Source of the DNA: Stomoxys calcitrans
Lineage: Eukaryota; Arthropoda; Insecta; Diptera; Muscidae
Reading direction: 5' to 3'
DNA: 64,000 nucleotides
Assembly (NCBI RefSeq): GCF_963082655.1
Contig: NC_081554.1
Coordinates: 49,751,169-49,815,168, forward strand
Within the stretch, counting starts at the first letter, position 1. Each line of letters opens with the position of its first letter. Positions 33,703 to 45,118 of this stretch are shown here, piece after piece. The position numbers were made by a program, and so were the translations under genes. The notes under the pieces are model-generated. The model was not told where the DNA came from and did no database searches. It saw only the letters and a list, made by a program, of their open reading frames with translations.

Positions 33703-35345
33703 TTTCAGCCAACACGCAGGAGACGTCCCCTTTGAGTGCTGTGCATTGCGTTGACGGGAGGAAATTAGGAATTGGATGGAGGGAAAAGGATGCAGTGCTT
33801 ATTGATATTTGTCTTAAATCTTTGGATGTCAAAGAGGGTGGGAAAAACATTTGCCGGAAGTCGATTCCACATACGAACGCTTCGGGCGAAATAAGAATTC
33901 TCTCTATAATGCATTGTGCGGTCCGCTGGCCATTCAATTACAAACGGGAGTGAGTTCCTGGAATGTCTATACTAGACATTCCCTGACATACATCCTTACA
34001 TCAGAAATAAGAAGACGGATATCAGACGAACACCGATAGAACAGCGCCAAACAACCCACATTGCGACGATGATGAAGGGAGGCAATAGAGTTGGATACCC
34101 CACTGTCCCTAATCAACCCCATCGCTCTCCTCTGTACACGGCCCAGTAGTTCCAGGGATGATTTTAAGCTCCAGCCCATACATGTGAGTTGTACTCCATT
34201 TTCGGCCTTATGAAAGTGGTGTAGATGTTAAAAACATCAGACGGAGTGAACTAATTCCTACACCGTTCAAGGAAGCCTAAACACTTGAATGCTTTTTTCG
34301 ACACTTCGAATACATGTTTAGCCCAATGGTCATCAAAATGCAAATTGCAAATTTTAACCATGAACATTCCATTAAGGAACTGGGGCAAACTTCTCACATA
34401 TCAATGAGTGCTGTTCTATTCAAGTTTAAGCTCAATGATAAGGGGCCTCCTTTTTATAGCCGAGTCCGAACGGCGTGCCGCAGTGCGACACCTCTTTGGA
34501 GAGAACTTTTACATGGCATAGTACCTCATAAATATTGCCAGCATTAGGAGGGGAAAACCACCACTGAAAATTTTTTCTGATGGTCTCGCCAGGTTTCGAA
34601 CCCAGGCGTTCAGCGTCATAGGCGGACATGCCAACCTCTGCGCTACGGTGGCCTCCGATGGTCATCACTTTGTATTTTCATGCCCAGAACATCAAGAGCT
34701 TCTGATTGCTCAACATCTACACCGTTGATAGACAAAGATAATCGTAATGGGTCAGTGAATCGTTTGTTGGATAACAAGCAGCACTGAGTCTTCCGAGCAT
34801 TAAAATCTACTCGATTCATTCGACACCACTCAGAAATGGCCAGTAAATCCTGGCAGAGTGTATCATCTCTAAACCGCCTCTTGTCCTCAATCTCTCGAAG
34901 ACTTGGCCTATGATCGAATGAGTACGAATGACAGAGATTACTGTCATCCGCAAATGAGTAGATCGGATTCGTTGTCTGAATCGTTAATGAAAATTAGAAA
35001 AAGAGAAGGAGAAAGAACAAAGCCCTGGGGTACACCTGCGGTCAATTTGTGCTCATTGGATGAGAATCTATAACGACTCGTATAGTGCGATCTCTGAGAA
35101 ATCTCGAAATAAATCGATAGAGGCCATTACCGACACCAAATGCGACAAGCTTTAATAGTAGTGCACCGTGCCAGACCCTATCAAATGCCTTGGAGATATC
35201 CAGAGCCACAACCTTACTCTCACCAAACTGGTGGATTGAGCGACTCCAACGTTCCGACAGAAGTGCCATGAGGTCCCCCGTAGAGCGATTTGTGCGGAAC
35301 CCATACTGTTGGTCGCTAAAAAGGCCAATAGACTCTAAATATCGC
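33703..35345 (-). pseudogene. CR1/jockey-type LINE, RT to C-terminus, split by a SINE
   Basis: Reading leftwards: SDQQYGFRTNRSTGDLMALL, then motif A VVALDISKAFDRVWHGALLL (35,180), motif B GVPQGFVLSPSLFLIFIND (about 35,040-34,985), and in another frame a FADD-type active-site box (SFADDSNLCHSYSFD, about 34,960-34,915). After decayed sequence and the SINE come FEVSKKAFKCLGFLERC, LELLGRVQRRAMGLI, VRECLV, NSLPFVIEWPADR and YFARSVRMWNRLPA. It ends near 33,703. The N-terminal RT part and the endonuclease are absent. Paralogous to 10,710-11,720. Confidence 0.85.
34336..34657 (-). mobile_element. tRNA-derived SINE with 10-bp target duplication
   Basis: A 322-bp minus-strand copy flanked by ATGGTCATCA on both sides (34,326-34,335 and 34,658-34,667). 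Box B complement GGTTTCGAACCCAGG is near 34,591-34,605 and box A near 34,630-34,650. The body has the complement of GGCTATAAAAAGGAGG at 34,445-34,460. It lies inside the LINE. Confidence 0.95.
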
Positions 35346-35645
35346 ACAAGATAGTAACCTATATCAGATTATAGACCGATTTGAACCGTACTTGGCACAG
35401 TTGTTGAGAGTCATAACAGAACACTCCAGGGGCTCAAGAAGTCAAATCGTGAGCTCGGTTTATATGGGAGCTATATCAGTTTATAGACCGATTGGAAGCG
35501 TAATTGCCCAAATTGTTGGAAGTCATAATAAAACACTACGTGGAAAATTTCAGTCAAATCGAACAAAAGTTGCGTCTTCCAGGAGCACAAGAAGTCAAAT
35601 CGGGTGATCGGATTACGGACGGTCATTGCTAGATCGACTCTGAAC
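35345..35645 (+). repeat. 150-bp-repeat fragment, copy E
   Basis: Two monomers (GAGCTCGGTTTATATGGGAG, ATCAGTTTATAGACCGATT, AAAATTTCAGTCAAATCG) with neither family end. Its right edge leads through about 50 unmatched bases into the 29-bp array. Confidence 0.75.
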
Positions 35646-35691
35646 TATAGTTGGCAAAATATCTATGGCAATATCGATGCTCACGATTTTT

Positions 35692-37236
35692 TTCCTATGA
35701 AATTTTCTCTAAAGACAAAATTTCTATGAAATTTTCTCTAAAGACAAAATTTCTATGAAATTTTCTCTAAAGACAAAATTTCTATGAAATTTTCTCTAAA
35801 GACAAAATTTCTATGAAATTTTCTCTAAAGACAAAATTTCTATGAAATTTTCTCTAAAGACAAAATTTCTATGAAATTTTCTCTAAAGACAAAATTTCTA
35901 TGAAATTTTCTCTAAAGACAAAATTTCTATGAAATTTTCTCTAAAGACAAAATTTCTATAAAATTTTCTCTAAAGACAAAATTTCTATGAAATTTTCTCT
36001 AAAGACAAAATTTCTATGAAATTTTCTCTAAAGACAAAATTTCTATGAAATTTTCTCTAAAGACAAAATTTCTATGAAATTTTCTCTAAAGACAAAATTT
36101 CTATGAAATTTTCTCTAAAGACAAAATTTCTATGAAATTTTCTCTAAAGACAAAATTTCTATGAAATTTTCTCTAAAGACAAAATTTCTATGAAATTTTC
36201 TTTAAAGACAAAATTTCTATAAAATTTTCTTTAAAGACAAAATTTCTATAAAATTTTCTCTAAAGACAAAATTTCTATGAAATTTTCTCTAAAGACAAAA
36301 TTTCTATGAAATTTTCTCTAAAGACAAAATTTCTATGAAATTTTCTCTAAAGACAAAATTTCTATGAAATTTTCTCTAAAGACAAAATTTCTATGAAATT
36401 TTCTCTAAAGACAAAATTTCTATGAAATTTTCTCTAAAGACAAAATTTCTATGAAAATTTCTCTAAAGACAAAATTTCTATGAAATTTTCTCTAAAGACA
36501 AAATTTCTATAAAATTTTCTCTAAAGACAAAATTTCTATGAAATTTTCTCTAAAGACAAAATTTCTATGAAATTTTCTCTAAAGACAAAATTTCTATGAA
36601 ATTTTCTCTAAAGACAAAATTTCTATGAAATTTTCTCTAAAGACAAAATTTCTATGAAATTTTCTCTAAAGACAAAATTTCTATGAAATTTTCTCTAAAG
36701 ACAAAATTTCTATGAAATTTTCTCTAAAGACAAAATTTCTATGAAATTTTCTCTAAAGACAAAATTTCTATGAAATTTTCTCTAAAGACAAAATTTCTAT
36801 GAAATTTTCTCTAAAGACAAAATTTCTATGAAATTTTCTCTAAAGACAAAATTTCTATGAAATTTTCTCTAAAGACAAAATTTCTATGAAATTTTCTCTA
36901 AAGACAAAATTTCTATGAAATTTTCTCTAAAGACAAAATTTCTATGAAATTTTCTCTAAAGACAAAATTTCTATGAAATTTTCTCTAAAGACAAAATTTC
37001 TATGAAATTTTCTCTAAAGACAAAATTTCTATGAAATTTTCTCTAAAGACAAAATTTCTATGAAATTTTCTCTAAAGACAAAATTTCTATGAAATTTTCT
37101 CTAAAGACAAAATTTCTATGAAATTTTCTCTAAAGACAAAATTTCTATGAAATTTTCTCTAAAGACAAAATTTCTATGAAATTTTCACTAAAGACAAAAT
37201 TTCTATGAAATTTTCTCTAAAGACAAATTTTCTGTT
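35692..37236 (+). repeat. 29-bp minisatellite array (~53 units)
   Basis: Head-to-tail GAAATTTT + CTCTAAAGAC + AAAATTTC + TAT. Nearly every unit is identical. The few variants are TATAAAA (35,956, 36,210, 36,240, 36,505), TTTAAAG (36,200-36,235), GAAAATTTC (36,452) and CACTAAAG (37,186). The unit is an inverted repeat like the 28-bp form but with TAT in place of AA between hairpins. It has no coding content. Confidence 0.95.
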
Positions 37237-37244
37237 AAATGTAC

Positions 37245-38840
37245 TACGAATCAAAACTTCAATTATTTCTTAAGCACACATACATTTCAATTTATTTAAT
37301 TAAGAGTTTGTTTTTACTATTGAAACTGTCATGTCACACAATTTACCACATTTCCGACTAGGGAGGAAATGTCAAGCATATGTATATTGAACAGAATTCA
37401 AATTTTTTTTTTTTTTTGAAAAACTTAACGTCATTCGATTAATCACTTAAAAGTGATCAGCTAAGAAAACCACCACTATAACTCAAAGATAAATTTACAA
37501 AATTGTGTTTGTTGCGAACAGAAATTCAAAATGCACAATGGGAGTTTGGGTATTCTAACAAATTTCTGCTGCAACATCGAATGTTGCATTCTCTGTTATG
37601 CTGGAAAAGCACAACTTTGGTAATTTATATTAATTTAAACATAACTGAAAACGTTTTTCAAACGCCTTCCTCTCTTAAGTTTGTTGTACTTTTCTTTTTA
37701 AGCAGCAGCTACTGCGTACAGCATTTGAAAACTTAGTGACAGCAGCACTTTGTGCGTTGCGGCGTCTGTTGATTTTCTTTCGTTTCCCTTGAATTATATT
37801 TTATTTTGATGTTTACAAATGCTGCTGTGTATTCTGTTCGTGCTGGTAAGGAGAGGAAAATGTTTGTGATTAATTGCATAAACAAAAAGTTTATTGTAAA
37901 TTTTTCACCATGCCAGTCAGAAATGGTTGCCTTCTTTTGAGTACCGGCACTGGTGGCAAATGTAGCAGCAGCTCAAGTTGAACTATCGAGTCGAAAGTGT
38001 AGAGAATTTAACAAAGTCTCCTCAAAGGTTTCGGTGTAGCCGTAACCCCTCAAGGATGAAGTAGAAATGCGAGGGAAATTATTAAATGAACCATTAATTA
38101 CCCATAATACATACACCCACAATAGAGTTTGTATTCCACTTCCTTGGTTGACTTGGCTCGTTTTTCCTTTAGGACAACTCTAAATGTTGGATGAAGTATT
38201 TAAGGGAGAAAACACAGAAAACACTCAAAAATATAACGCATAAAAACTTTAAAAGTAGAAGTTGGTAATTTAACTGACATTGTAATGTGGAAGATGCCTT
38301 CGCCCAACCTCTTCACATTTTCTTCTTTCACCATTTCTAGCCTAATGATAGCAGAAAAGTCAGCCAAAAAGTTAGATTGTGGTCGACATGAGTCGTTCGC
38401 AAAAACTTCGCACAAAGTCAATCGGAATGTTGCTATTATAAACCCATGAGATCTTGGTTTCAACATGAATTTTTTCAACTCACCCCTTAAGAGATTCAAA
38501 TTTTATGACCACGAAAATTTTACTTATTGTAGTATGGGAAGATTTTTTAATTAAGTTCTGAAGAAAAGAAATTGCCAATTATCAGGCCACTGGTGGACGC
38601 GTTTCGATGGCTGGGTCATCATCATTTGGGACCATCGCGATACATATCCGTCCGTCTGACCAATTAACCACCGTCTCCCAACTAACCAATCAATGAATCG
38701 TCTCCAGCAGCGGTGTAACATCTCTTATAAGAGCTACAATTGCAAAGACTTTCACATCGGAGAAGAATCTCCATCAAGGTGGAGAGCGTGTACTATGGCA
38801 GATATCGATTGTTTCATTCTTACCCACTTCAAACCGGTTT
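37245..38840. other. Unannotated AT-rich DNA
   Basis: No recognised repeat or gene. ORFs at 37,503-37,736 (plus) and 38,200-38,499 (minus) lack recognisable motifs. Confidence 0.45.
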
Positions 38841-38845
38841 ATATA

Positions 38846-39082
38846 TTGGGTTGCCCAAAAAGTAATTGCGGATTTTTCATATAGTCGGCGTTGACAGATT
38901 TTTTCGCAGCTTGTGACTTTGTAATTGCATTCTTTCTTCTGTCAGTTATCAGCTGTTACTTTTAGCTTGCTTTAGAAAAAAAGTGTAAAAAAAGTATATT
39001 TGATTAAAGTTCATTCTAAGTTTTATTAAAAATGCATTTACTTTCTTTTAAAAAATCCGGAATAACTTTTTGGGCAACCCAA
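38846..39082 (-). mobile_element. Mariner MITE (237 bp), complete
   Basis: It starts TTGGGTTGCCCAAAAAGTAA and ends with the complement (GGGCAACCCAA), with TA on each side (38,844-38,845; 39,083-39,084). Its interior (GGCGTTGACAGATTTTTTCG, CTTTCTTCTGTCAGTTATCA) matches the 5' end of the 919-bp mariner at 41,875, so it is an internal-deletion derivative. Confidence 0.95.
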
Positions 39083-39084
39083 TA

Positions 39085-39160
39085 GTAATCACTAACTGAA
39101 CAGGGCCCGCTCCGCTGCGCCTTCTTTAACTCTCTAATATCTATTTAGGGTAGGGACACT
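39085..39160 (-). mobile_element. Helitron-like element 3' terminus
   Basis: The complement reads GAAGGCGCAGCGGAGCGGGC then CCTGTTCAGTTAGT, matching GGCGCAGCGGAGCGGGTCC ... CAGCTAGT at 14,350-14,391. It belongs with the minus-strand satellite at 39,480-40,530, separated by a SINE. Confidence 0.45.
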
Positions 39161-39164
39161 TCGC

Positions 39165-39480
39165 CCTGAATAGGGATATCGTGCTTCTGTAGCCTATGCC
39201 CACTTATGACGAAGAACGCCTGCGTTCGAATCCTGGCGGTACTTCCGACAAAATTTAAAACGTTGGTTGGTCCACTCTTAATGCTGACGACATTTGCGAG
39301 ATACAATACCATGTATGGTCATGTGAAAAATTCTCCCCAAAGAGATGTCGCAATGTGGCATACCATACGGCCTCGACTATAAAAAAAGGTCCCTCATCAT
39401 TGATAAACTCAACTTGAATCGGAAAGCACTCATTGATGTATGAAAAGTTTGCCCCCGATCGGTTCCTGGGCAAATTTTTA
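39165..39480 (+). mobile_element. tRNA-derived SINE, diverged
   Basis: The head is degraded (GTAGCCTATGCCCACTTATG), box B is intact (GCGTTCGAATCCTGGCGG), and the body and 3' end follow the family (CATACGGCCTCGACTATAAA, TTGCCCCCGATCGG, GGGCAAATTTTTAA). It sits between the satellite and the 3' terminus of a minus-strand Helitron-like element. Confidence 0.8.
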
Positions 39481-40530
39481 ATCTACTCCCAATTGTCTTT
39501 CTTTTGAGCCCCTGTTATTACTGTATTGGTAAATATTTCGGGTTTAGGGGGTGTTTCGGGGGTGGTCACTTGGCCATAAAAGTAAATATAAGATTCATGC
39601 TCTACTTTCAGAAACATTTCGTATGAGTCCCATAATGTCATGATCGTTAAATATGTTGTGTTTGAAGGTGGGGTGGACCCCAGGGTGTTTGTCTCGAAAA
39701 TTAATATAAATTTCCCGAAAATCAATAAATATCCACTCCAAATAGCTTTTATATAATAGGGAAGTATTTTGGGGTGGGGCGGCTCCCCAAATACATGGCT
39801 CTATATTGTCGTGATTGGTTCATAAGTGCATTTGGCGGGTGTTGGGCAGTTCCCGCGGCACACGTCCGTTTTGGTGATTGTTAGAGTGCAAAAATTTCGA
39901 ACTTATCGCTTACTAATCTTCTAGATCTGGTATTTTTGAAATTAGGGTAATGAGAAGTGTTTTTTAGGGGAGACATTCCGTCTTCAAATTCGTGTCCACT
40001 TCCAAATCCCTTTACTTTGAACCCCATTTTGTCATGGTAGGTAAGTATGAACCGTTTGGAGGGGGTTTTAGAGCTGGGGAGGCCACCAGTACTTTGCCCT
40101 AAAAATAGATATCAAATTTGATCTTTACTCCCAAATACCGTTGATTTGAGCTCCATATATAGTCGGAAACGAAATTCAGTTTAAGGTTGATTTAGGGCGT
40201 ACTCCCAAAATTGTATATCAAATTCGTTTTCTAATCAAATACCTTTCATTTGAGTCCCATATTGCCATAATGGGTCAGTTAATCTATTCGACGTATTTTT
40301 AGGAGGAAAAGAGACAACTTGACTTGAACGCAAATTTTAATGTCATATTTTAAATCTACTCCCAAATATCTTTCATTTAAATCCTATATAGCCATGGTCG
40401 GCTGATATGCCCATTTGGGGGTATTTGGGGGTGAGGCGACCTCCCATTACTTGGACCTCCCATTACTTGTACCTCCCATTACTTGGACCTCCCATTACTT
40501 GTAACCTCCCATTACTTGGACCCGTTACTT
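39481..40530 (-). mobile_element. Helitron-like element, satellite array
   Basis: Seven to eight diverged monomers in minus orientation (complements of ATTTACCGACCATGGC, GGGACTCAAATGAAAGG and GATATC blocks). The right end carries a five-copy 16-bp tandem repeat. Confidence 0.6.
40437..40522 (+). repeat. 16-bp tandem repeat, five copies
   Basis: CCTCCCATTACTTGGA and CCTCCCATTACTTGTA alternate, so the higher-order period is 32 bp; one unit has an extra A. It is derived from a satellite monomer (complement reads CCAAGTAATGGGAGG). Confidence 0.9.
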
Positions 40531-40667
40531 GGTGAAAAAGTCAGTACAATAGGACGTTTTTCACTCCTTCTTCGACCCATGGATCACGATCGATTTCGAA
40601 CCTTTTCAAGCACAAAGACTTTTTGACTATTTTAGATGTTTCTTTTTTGTCTTTACAGGCAAGTCGA

Positions 40668-40945
40668 TTTCGGTAGCTCAGAATTTAGATGGTCTGCCAC
40701 TGAGGCTGAACGCCGGGGTTCAAACCCCGGCGAGAAAAGAAAATATGTTTTAGCGGTGGTGTCCCCTTCAAGTGCTGGCAACACGTAAGGTAATGTTTTC
40801 TACTACGGCAAGCCGTTCTGAATCGGTCGTAAAAAAGCAGGCTCCTTATCATTGAGCTAAGACTTGTATTTGACAGCACTCATTGGCAACATGAGAAGAG
40901 CATCCCAGCTGTTCATTGATGGGATGTCCATAGGCAAAATTTACA
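40668..40945 (+). mobile_element. tRNA-derived SINE, divergent subfamily
   Basis: The head TTTCGGTAGCTCAGAATTTA and box B GGGGTTCAAACCCCGG are closer to a true tRNA than the other copies. The body shares GCGGTGGTGTCCCC, CAAGCCGTTCTGAATCGG and TCCTTATCATTGAGCT, and the end TAGGCAAAATTTAC. It is probably an older or parallel subfamily. Confidence 0.75.
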
Positions 40946-40984
40946 AATTTTAACCCGCCTACTTTGGAAATCTTTATGAAAAAA

Positions 40985-41874
40985 ACAATTAAGAGCGTGC
41001 TAAGTTCGGCCGGGCCGAATCTTATATACCCTCCACCATTGATCGCTTTTGTCAAGATCTATGCACGGTATCTCTTTTTAGACAAACATAGAATAATGAA
41101 TAAGAACTGTTATGCTATTGGAGCTATATCAAGTTATAGTCCGATTCAGACGCTAAATGAATGTTGAACATTGTACAAGTCATTGTGTAATATTTCCGTT
41201 CATTCGGATAAGAATTGCGCCTTGTAGGGGCTCAAGAAGCAAAATCGGGAGATAGGTTTATATGGGAGCTATATCAAGCTACTGATCGATTCGGACCATA
41301 TTAGACACGTATGTTGAAGGTCATGAGAGAAACCGGCGTACAAAATTTCAGACAAATCGGATAACAATTGCGCCCTCTAGAGGTTCAAGAAATCAAGATC
41401 CCAGATCGGTTTATATGGCAGCTATATCAGATTCTATACCGATCTACGCCATACTTATCACAGTTATTGGAAGGATGAGAATTTCGCGCTCTATTAGCTC
41501 AAGAAGTCAAGATCCAAGATCAGTTTATGTGGCAGCTATTTCAAAACATGGACCGAAGAAAACCATACTTAGCATAGTTGTTGGAAGTGCTATCAAAACA
41601 CTACGTGCAAAATTTCAATAAAATCGGATACGAATTGCGCCTTCTAGAGGCTCAAGAAATCAAGACCCAAGATCGGTTTATATTGCAGCTATATCAAAAC
41701 ATGGACCGATTTGGCCCAGTTGCAATACCAACCGACCTACACCAATAAAAAGTATTTGTGCAAAATTTCAAGCGGCTAGCTTTACTCCTTCGAAAGTTAG
41801 CGAGCTTTCGACAGAGGGAAGGACGGACATGGCTAGTTCGACTTAAAATGACATGACGATCAAGAATATATATA
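40985..41874 (+). mobile_element. 150-bp-repeat element, subfamily 1, copy F (5' part)
   Basis: AAGAGCGTGCTAAG, palindrome TTCGGCCGGGCCGAA, then TATATACCCTCCACCATTG. Four to five monomers follow, then AGCGGCTAGCTTTACTCC and GACATGGCTAGTTCGACTTA. Interrupted at 41,874 by a mariner; its last 100 bp lie after 42,793. Confidence 0.85.
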
Positions 41875-42793
41875 TTGGGTTGCCTAAAAAGTAATTGCGG
41901 ATTTTTTAAAAGAAAGTAAATGCATTTTTAATAAAACTTTTGTTCGATAACCTTTTGCCGTCTTCCTGGCAAATTTAGTATTCCGCGCTCATAGAACTTC
42001 TGGCCTTTATCTGCAAAAAACTGAACCAAGTGCGATTTTATAGCCTCATCATTGCCGAAAGTTTTACCATTTAAGGAGTTCTGCAAAGATCGAAATAAAT
42101 GGTAGTCTGATGGTGCAAGGTCAGGGCTATATGATGGATGCATCAAAAGTTCCCAGCCAAGCTCACTCAGTTTTTGGCGAGTGACCAAAGATGTGTGCGG
42201 TCTAGTGTTGTCCTGGTGGAATATGACTCCTTTACGATTGACCAATTCTGGTCGCTTCTCCTTGATGGCTGTATTCAATTTGTCCAATTGTTGACAGTAA
42301 ACATCCGAATTAATCGTTTGGTTCCTTGGAAGCAGCTCAAAATATACCACACCCTTCCAATCCCACCAAACAGACAGCATAACCTTCTTTTGGTGGATAT
42401 CAGCCTTTGAAGTGGTTTAAGCTGGTTCACCATACTTGGACCATTATCGTTTTCGACTAACGTTGTTGTAAACAATCCATTTTTCATCTCCAGTTATGAT
42501 TCGTTTTAAAAACGGATCGAATTCATTGCGTTTAAGGTGCATATCACAAGCGTTGATTCGGTTTGTTAAATGACTTTCTTTCAATACATGTGGTACCCAT
42601 ATTAAAATTGACGCCAAACAAACAAATGTAAACAAAATTTCGCGCACTTTTTTTTCTAAAGCAAGCTAAAAGTAACAGCTGATAACTGACAGAAGAAAGA
42701 ATGCAATTACAGAGTCACAAGCCGTTGAAAAAATTTGTCAACGCCGACTATATTACTACTATATTACCGACAATTACTTTTTGAGCAACCCAA
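41875..42793 (-). mobile_element. Mariner-like transposon, internally deleted (919 bp); MITE progenitor type
   Basis: TIR TTGGGTTGCCTAAAAAGTAA at the left and the complement of TTGGGTTGCTCAAAAAGTAA at the right, flanked by TA. The first 60 and last 135 bases match the 236-bp MITEs at 38,846, 55,985 and 63,077. It inserted in the ATATATA stretch near the 3' end of a 150-bp-repeat element. Confidence 0.95.
41928..42647 (-). pseudogene. Mariner transposase, catalytic half with two nonsense codons
   Basis: One frame from 42,647 to 41,928 shows KRIITGDEKWIVYNN (first Asp), GVIFHQDNTRPHTS (second Asp) and YSPDLAPSDYHLF (third Asp). Thirty-four residues lie between the second and third Asp, giving the DD34D signature of mariner. 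Two in-frame stops lie just after the first Asp motif (near 42,444 and 42,419). The N-terminal helix-turn-helix domain (about 110 residues) is deleted, with the 5' UTR joined directly to the middle of the gene. The C-terminus looks complete (LPGRRQKVIEQKFY). Inactive. Confidence 0.95.
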
Positions 42794-42897
42794 TACTTTC
42801 TTAGATATAGGTCTTAGACGCATAATTCGAGTTGTTACAAACAGAATGACGAAATTACTATATACACCCATCCTATGGTTGAGGATATAAAAAAGTA
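42794..42897 (+). mobile_element. 150-bp-repeat element copy F, 3' end
   Basis: TAGATATAGGTCTTAGACGC, GAGTTGTTACAAACAGAATG, then ACACCCATCCTATGGTTGAG and GATATAAAAAAG. It is homologous to 58,350-58,436 and completes the element interrupted by the mariner. Confidence 0.8.
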
Positions 42898-44880
42898 CGC
42901 TTTTAGTCTAAAAGTATCTGACTTAGAATGGCAAATTGTTTAAATTTGCAAAAGGCATTGCCAATTTTATTTTCCCTGTAAACGCTTTCAGGCCACTATT
43001 ATCCAGTTGGCCATAGAAGGCCATTCCAGCCGACAAATAAAACATCAGAGGGAAAAAGGCCAAATATTGGCGAAAAATTTCGATATCTTGTTTTTTTTTT
43101 TTGTTTTTTTGATACTTAAGATGCAAAATTTTAATTAAAATTCGGAAACAGCATGGTCTTCTCTATGTTTTCTGCAAAAAAATTTTAAGCCCGGTCCATT
43201 TTTCCGAAAAAATAAGGCATCATAATGAAAAATGGCCAACTATTGGCGAAAAACGTCAATATTTCGTTTCATTGGTATTTAGAATCCAAAATTTTTTTAA
43301 ATTTGGGAACAACCTGGACTACTTGATCCTATAATCATACAAAACTACTCTAAGCAATTTTTAGATTGTCACAAATGATTGAAGCAATGCGATATACCCT
43401 ACCATTCACAATAGGCTTCGTCACAAGCCAGAAGAACTAAAAAAGTAAAAAGTTTTAACCATTTATCTTCTCCTTGGCTGTTTTGAACGTTAGTGACAAC
43501 GGCAAAGGAAATGGGTTTTAATGCCAAAAGAAAGCGAACGAATGAACGAAGAAAACTGGAGCAATGCCACTGGCACCACAAAATTTTCTTTTTAGAGGCA
43601 ACAGCAATCACAGCCATAATAAATACAGCAACACAAACAGCCAGCAACTGTTTGTAGCAGCACATAGAAATGGGGAGCCAGCAAACAATGAGGGCGGACG
43701 ACGGCAATGGCAACAACAATGACGAAGCTAATTTTATGAGAGCAATTTTAAAATAAGTAAAAACTAAGAATAATCGCCGCGAAACGAAATAAAAATGGTT
43801 GGAAATGCGAAATTATTTCGTTTTATTTTTTACTGCAGCACCGCCAAACAACCAGTCCGGCAATCCACCCACTTACAGCCACTCTACAAAGTGGTCTTCT
43901 TGCTAGCTTCTTCCTTCACCCAACCAAAGAAAAAATGACACAAAAACTTGGGGCAATAAACAAGAAAAATATCTGAATGAAATGAGAAACGAGCACATAC
44001 TTTCATTCTTTAATGGCAACTTTTGCTTTATTCGATTGTCATGAGGCACCAGCATCTTCCCTCTCTGCTTTTGCCGCTCCTGTTTATGCCACATTTCACA
44101 TTGTATTGTGATTTCTGATGCTGTTTCTTTGCAAGGGAGCGGGGGGGAAGAACGAGAACAACACAGCGTTTCTCTCAAATATATGGGACATATTCATGAC
44201 CAAAGAATGCTGCGAAGGATGAGGGTGGCACTGTGATTCACTGCAAAACATATGTCTTGGGCTTTCAAATGATGGTAATAGAAGTAAAATAAACCTTGAA
44301 TTTGAGCAATGGCCTTTCTTGAGGTAGGTCTTTTAGGTGATACACATTTTACATTTAAGGTTACTGTGAATTTGATGAGACCGTAGTGTTAAAGGTCAAT
44401 ACAGGCAGGAATGTTTGTAAATAAAAAGCATATTATATTGTAAATGTCAAGTTTTAAAACTGTTTAAAAATTAATTTGGGTTAGAATTGCTAATAGTGAC
44501 TGTGTGCTGTTCGACTTACATAGATAATGTAGTCCCTTGGTGACACCAAAGTTACTAAAATAGAAAAAATGGTTCCATTCGTTGAACCAAAAAAAAATTA
44601 TAAATGTTCATATACGCTAATTCAGACAAGTCTGCAAAGAAATGAGTACCTAAATTGAACTCCTACTGGTTGCAAGTGCGGATGATGCTCACAGCAAAAA
44701 TTGACCTAAGCACAGTGTATGTGGATAAGGTTGGGTCTACTTTTTAATCGACAAAGCGGTTATCAAAATCGAAATGTACGACAAATTCTAAGAAAATTTT
44801 CCTAAGAAACTATGGATTTAAAATCAAAATCAAGCTTCCGGTTTTTAACGACAAAGTCCGTCCGTCTGGTGGTAACTTGA
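42898..44880. other. Unannotated AT-rich DNA
   Basis: No transposon motif or domain-bearing ORF seen. Two long minus-strand ORFs (43,399-43,719; 43,903-44,178) are hydrophobic or low complexity without recognisable features. Confidence 0.4.
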
Positions 44881-44884
44881 TATA

Positions 44885-45118
44885 AAAGCTATATCTAGCT
44901 TATTGTTGTAGCAGCGTGTTATACACTCTACCCAGGCGGTACTGGAACTGACTGCTATCGTCATACATTCCATGTGGAGGTCACTAGTGCCAGGCGCAGG
45001 CGAGATTGGTCTATATTGCATGGAATGGTGAACTACGAAGGCCGGTGAACTACGTGCCGGATTGACAAGGGCTGCCGTCTCAGTGTACAACACACTGCTA
45101 CAACAACAACAACATGTA
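44885..45118 (+). mobile_element. Jockey-type LINE end fragment with (CAA)n tail
   Basis: TGCCGGATTGACAAGGGCTG, then CGTCTCAGTGTACAACACAC, then TGCTACAACAACAACAACAT. The first part is shared with 19,098-19,165, upstream of the other jockey copy. The (CAA)n run is followed without spacer by endonuclease-coding jockey sequence. Confidence 0.55.

Noticed and set aside
43399..43719. 106-residue hydrophobic minus-strand ORF as a membrane protein
   Set aside because: The region is low-complexity CAA/GCA-rich on the plus strand, which yields Leu/Val/Cys on the minus strand. No domain, start context or neighbour supports it.
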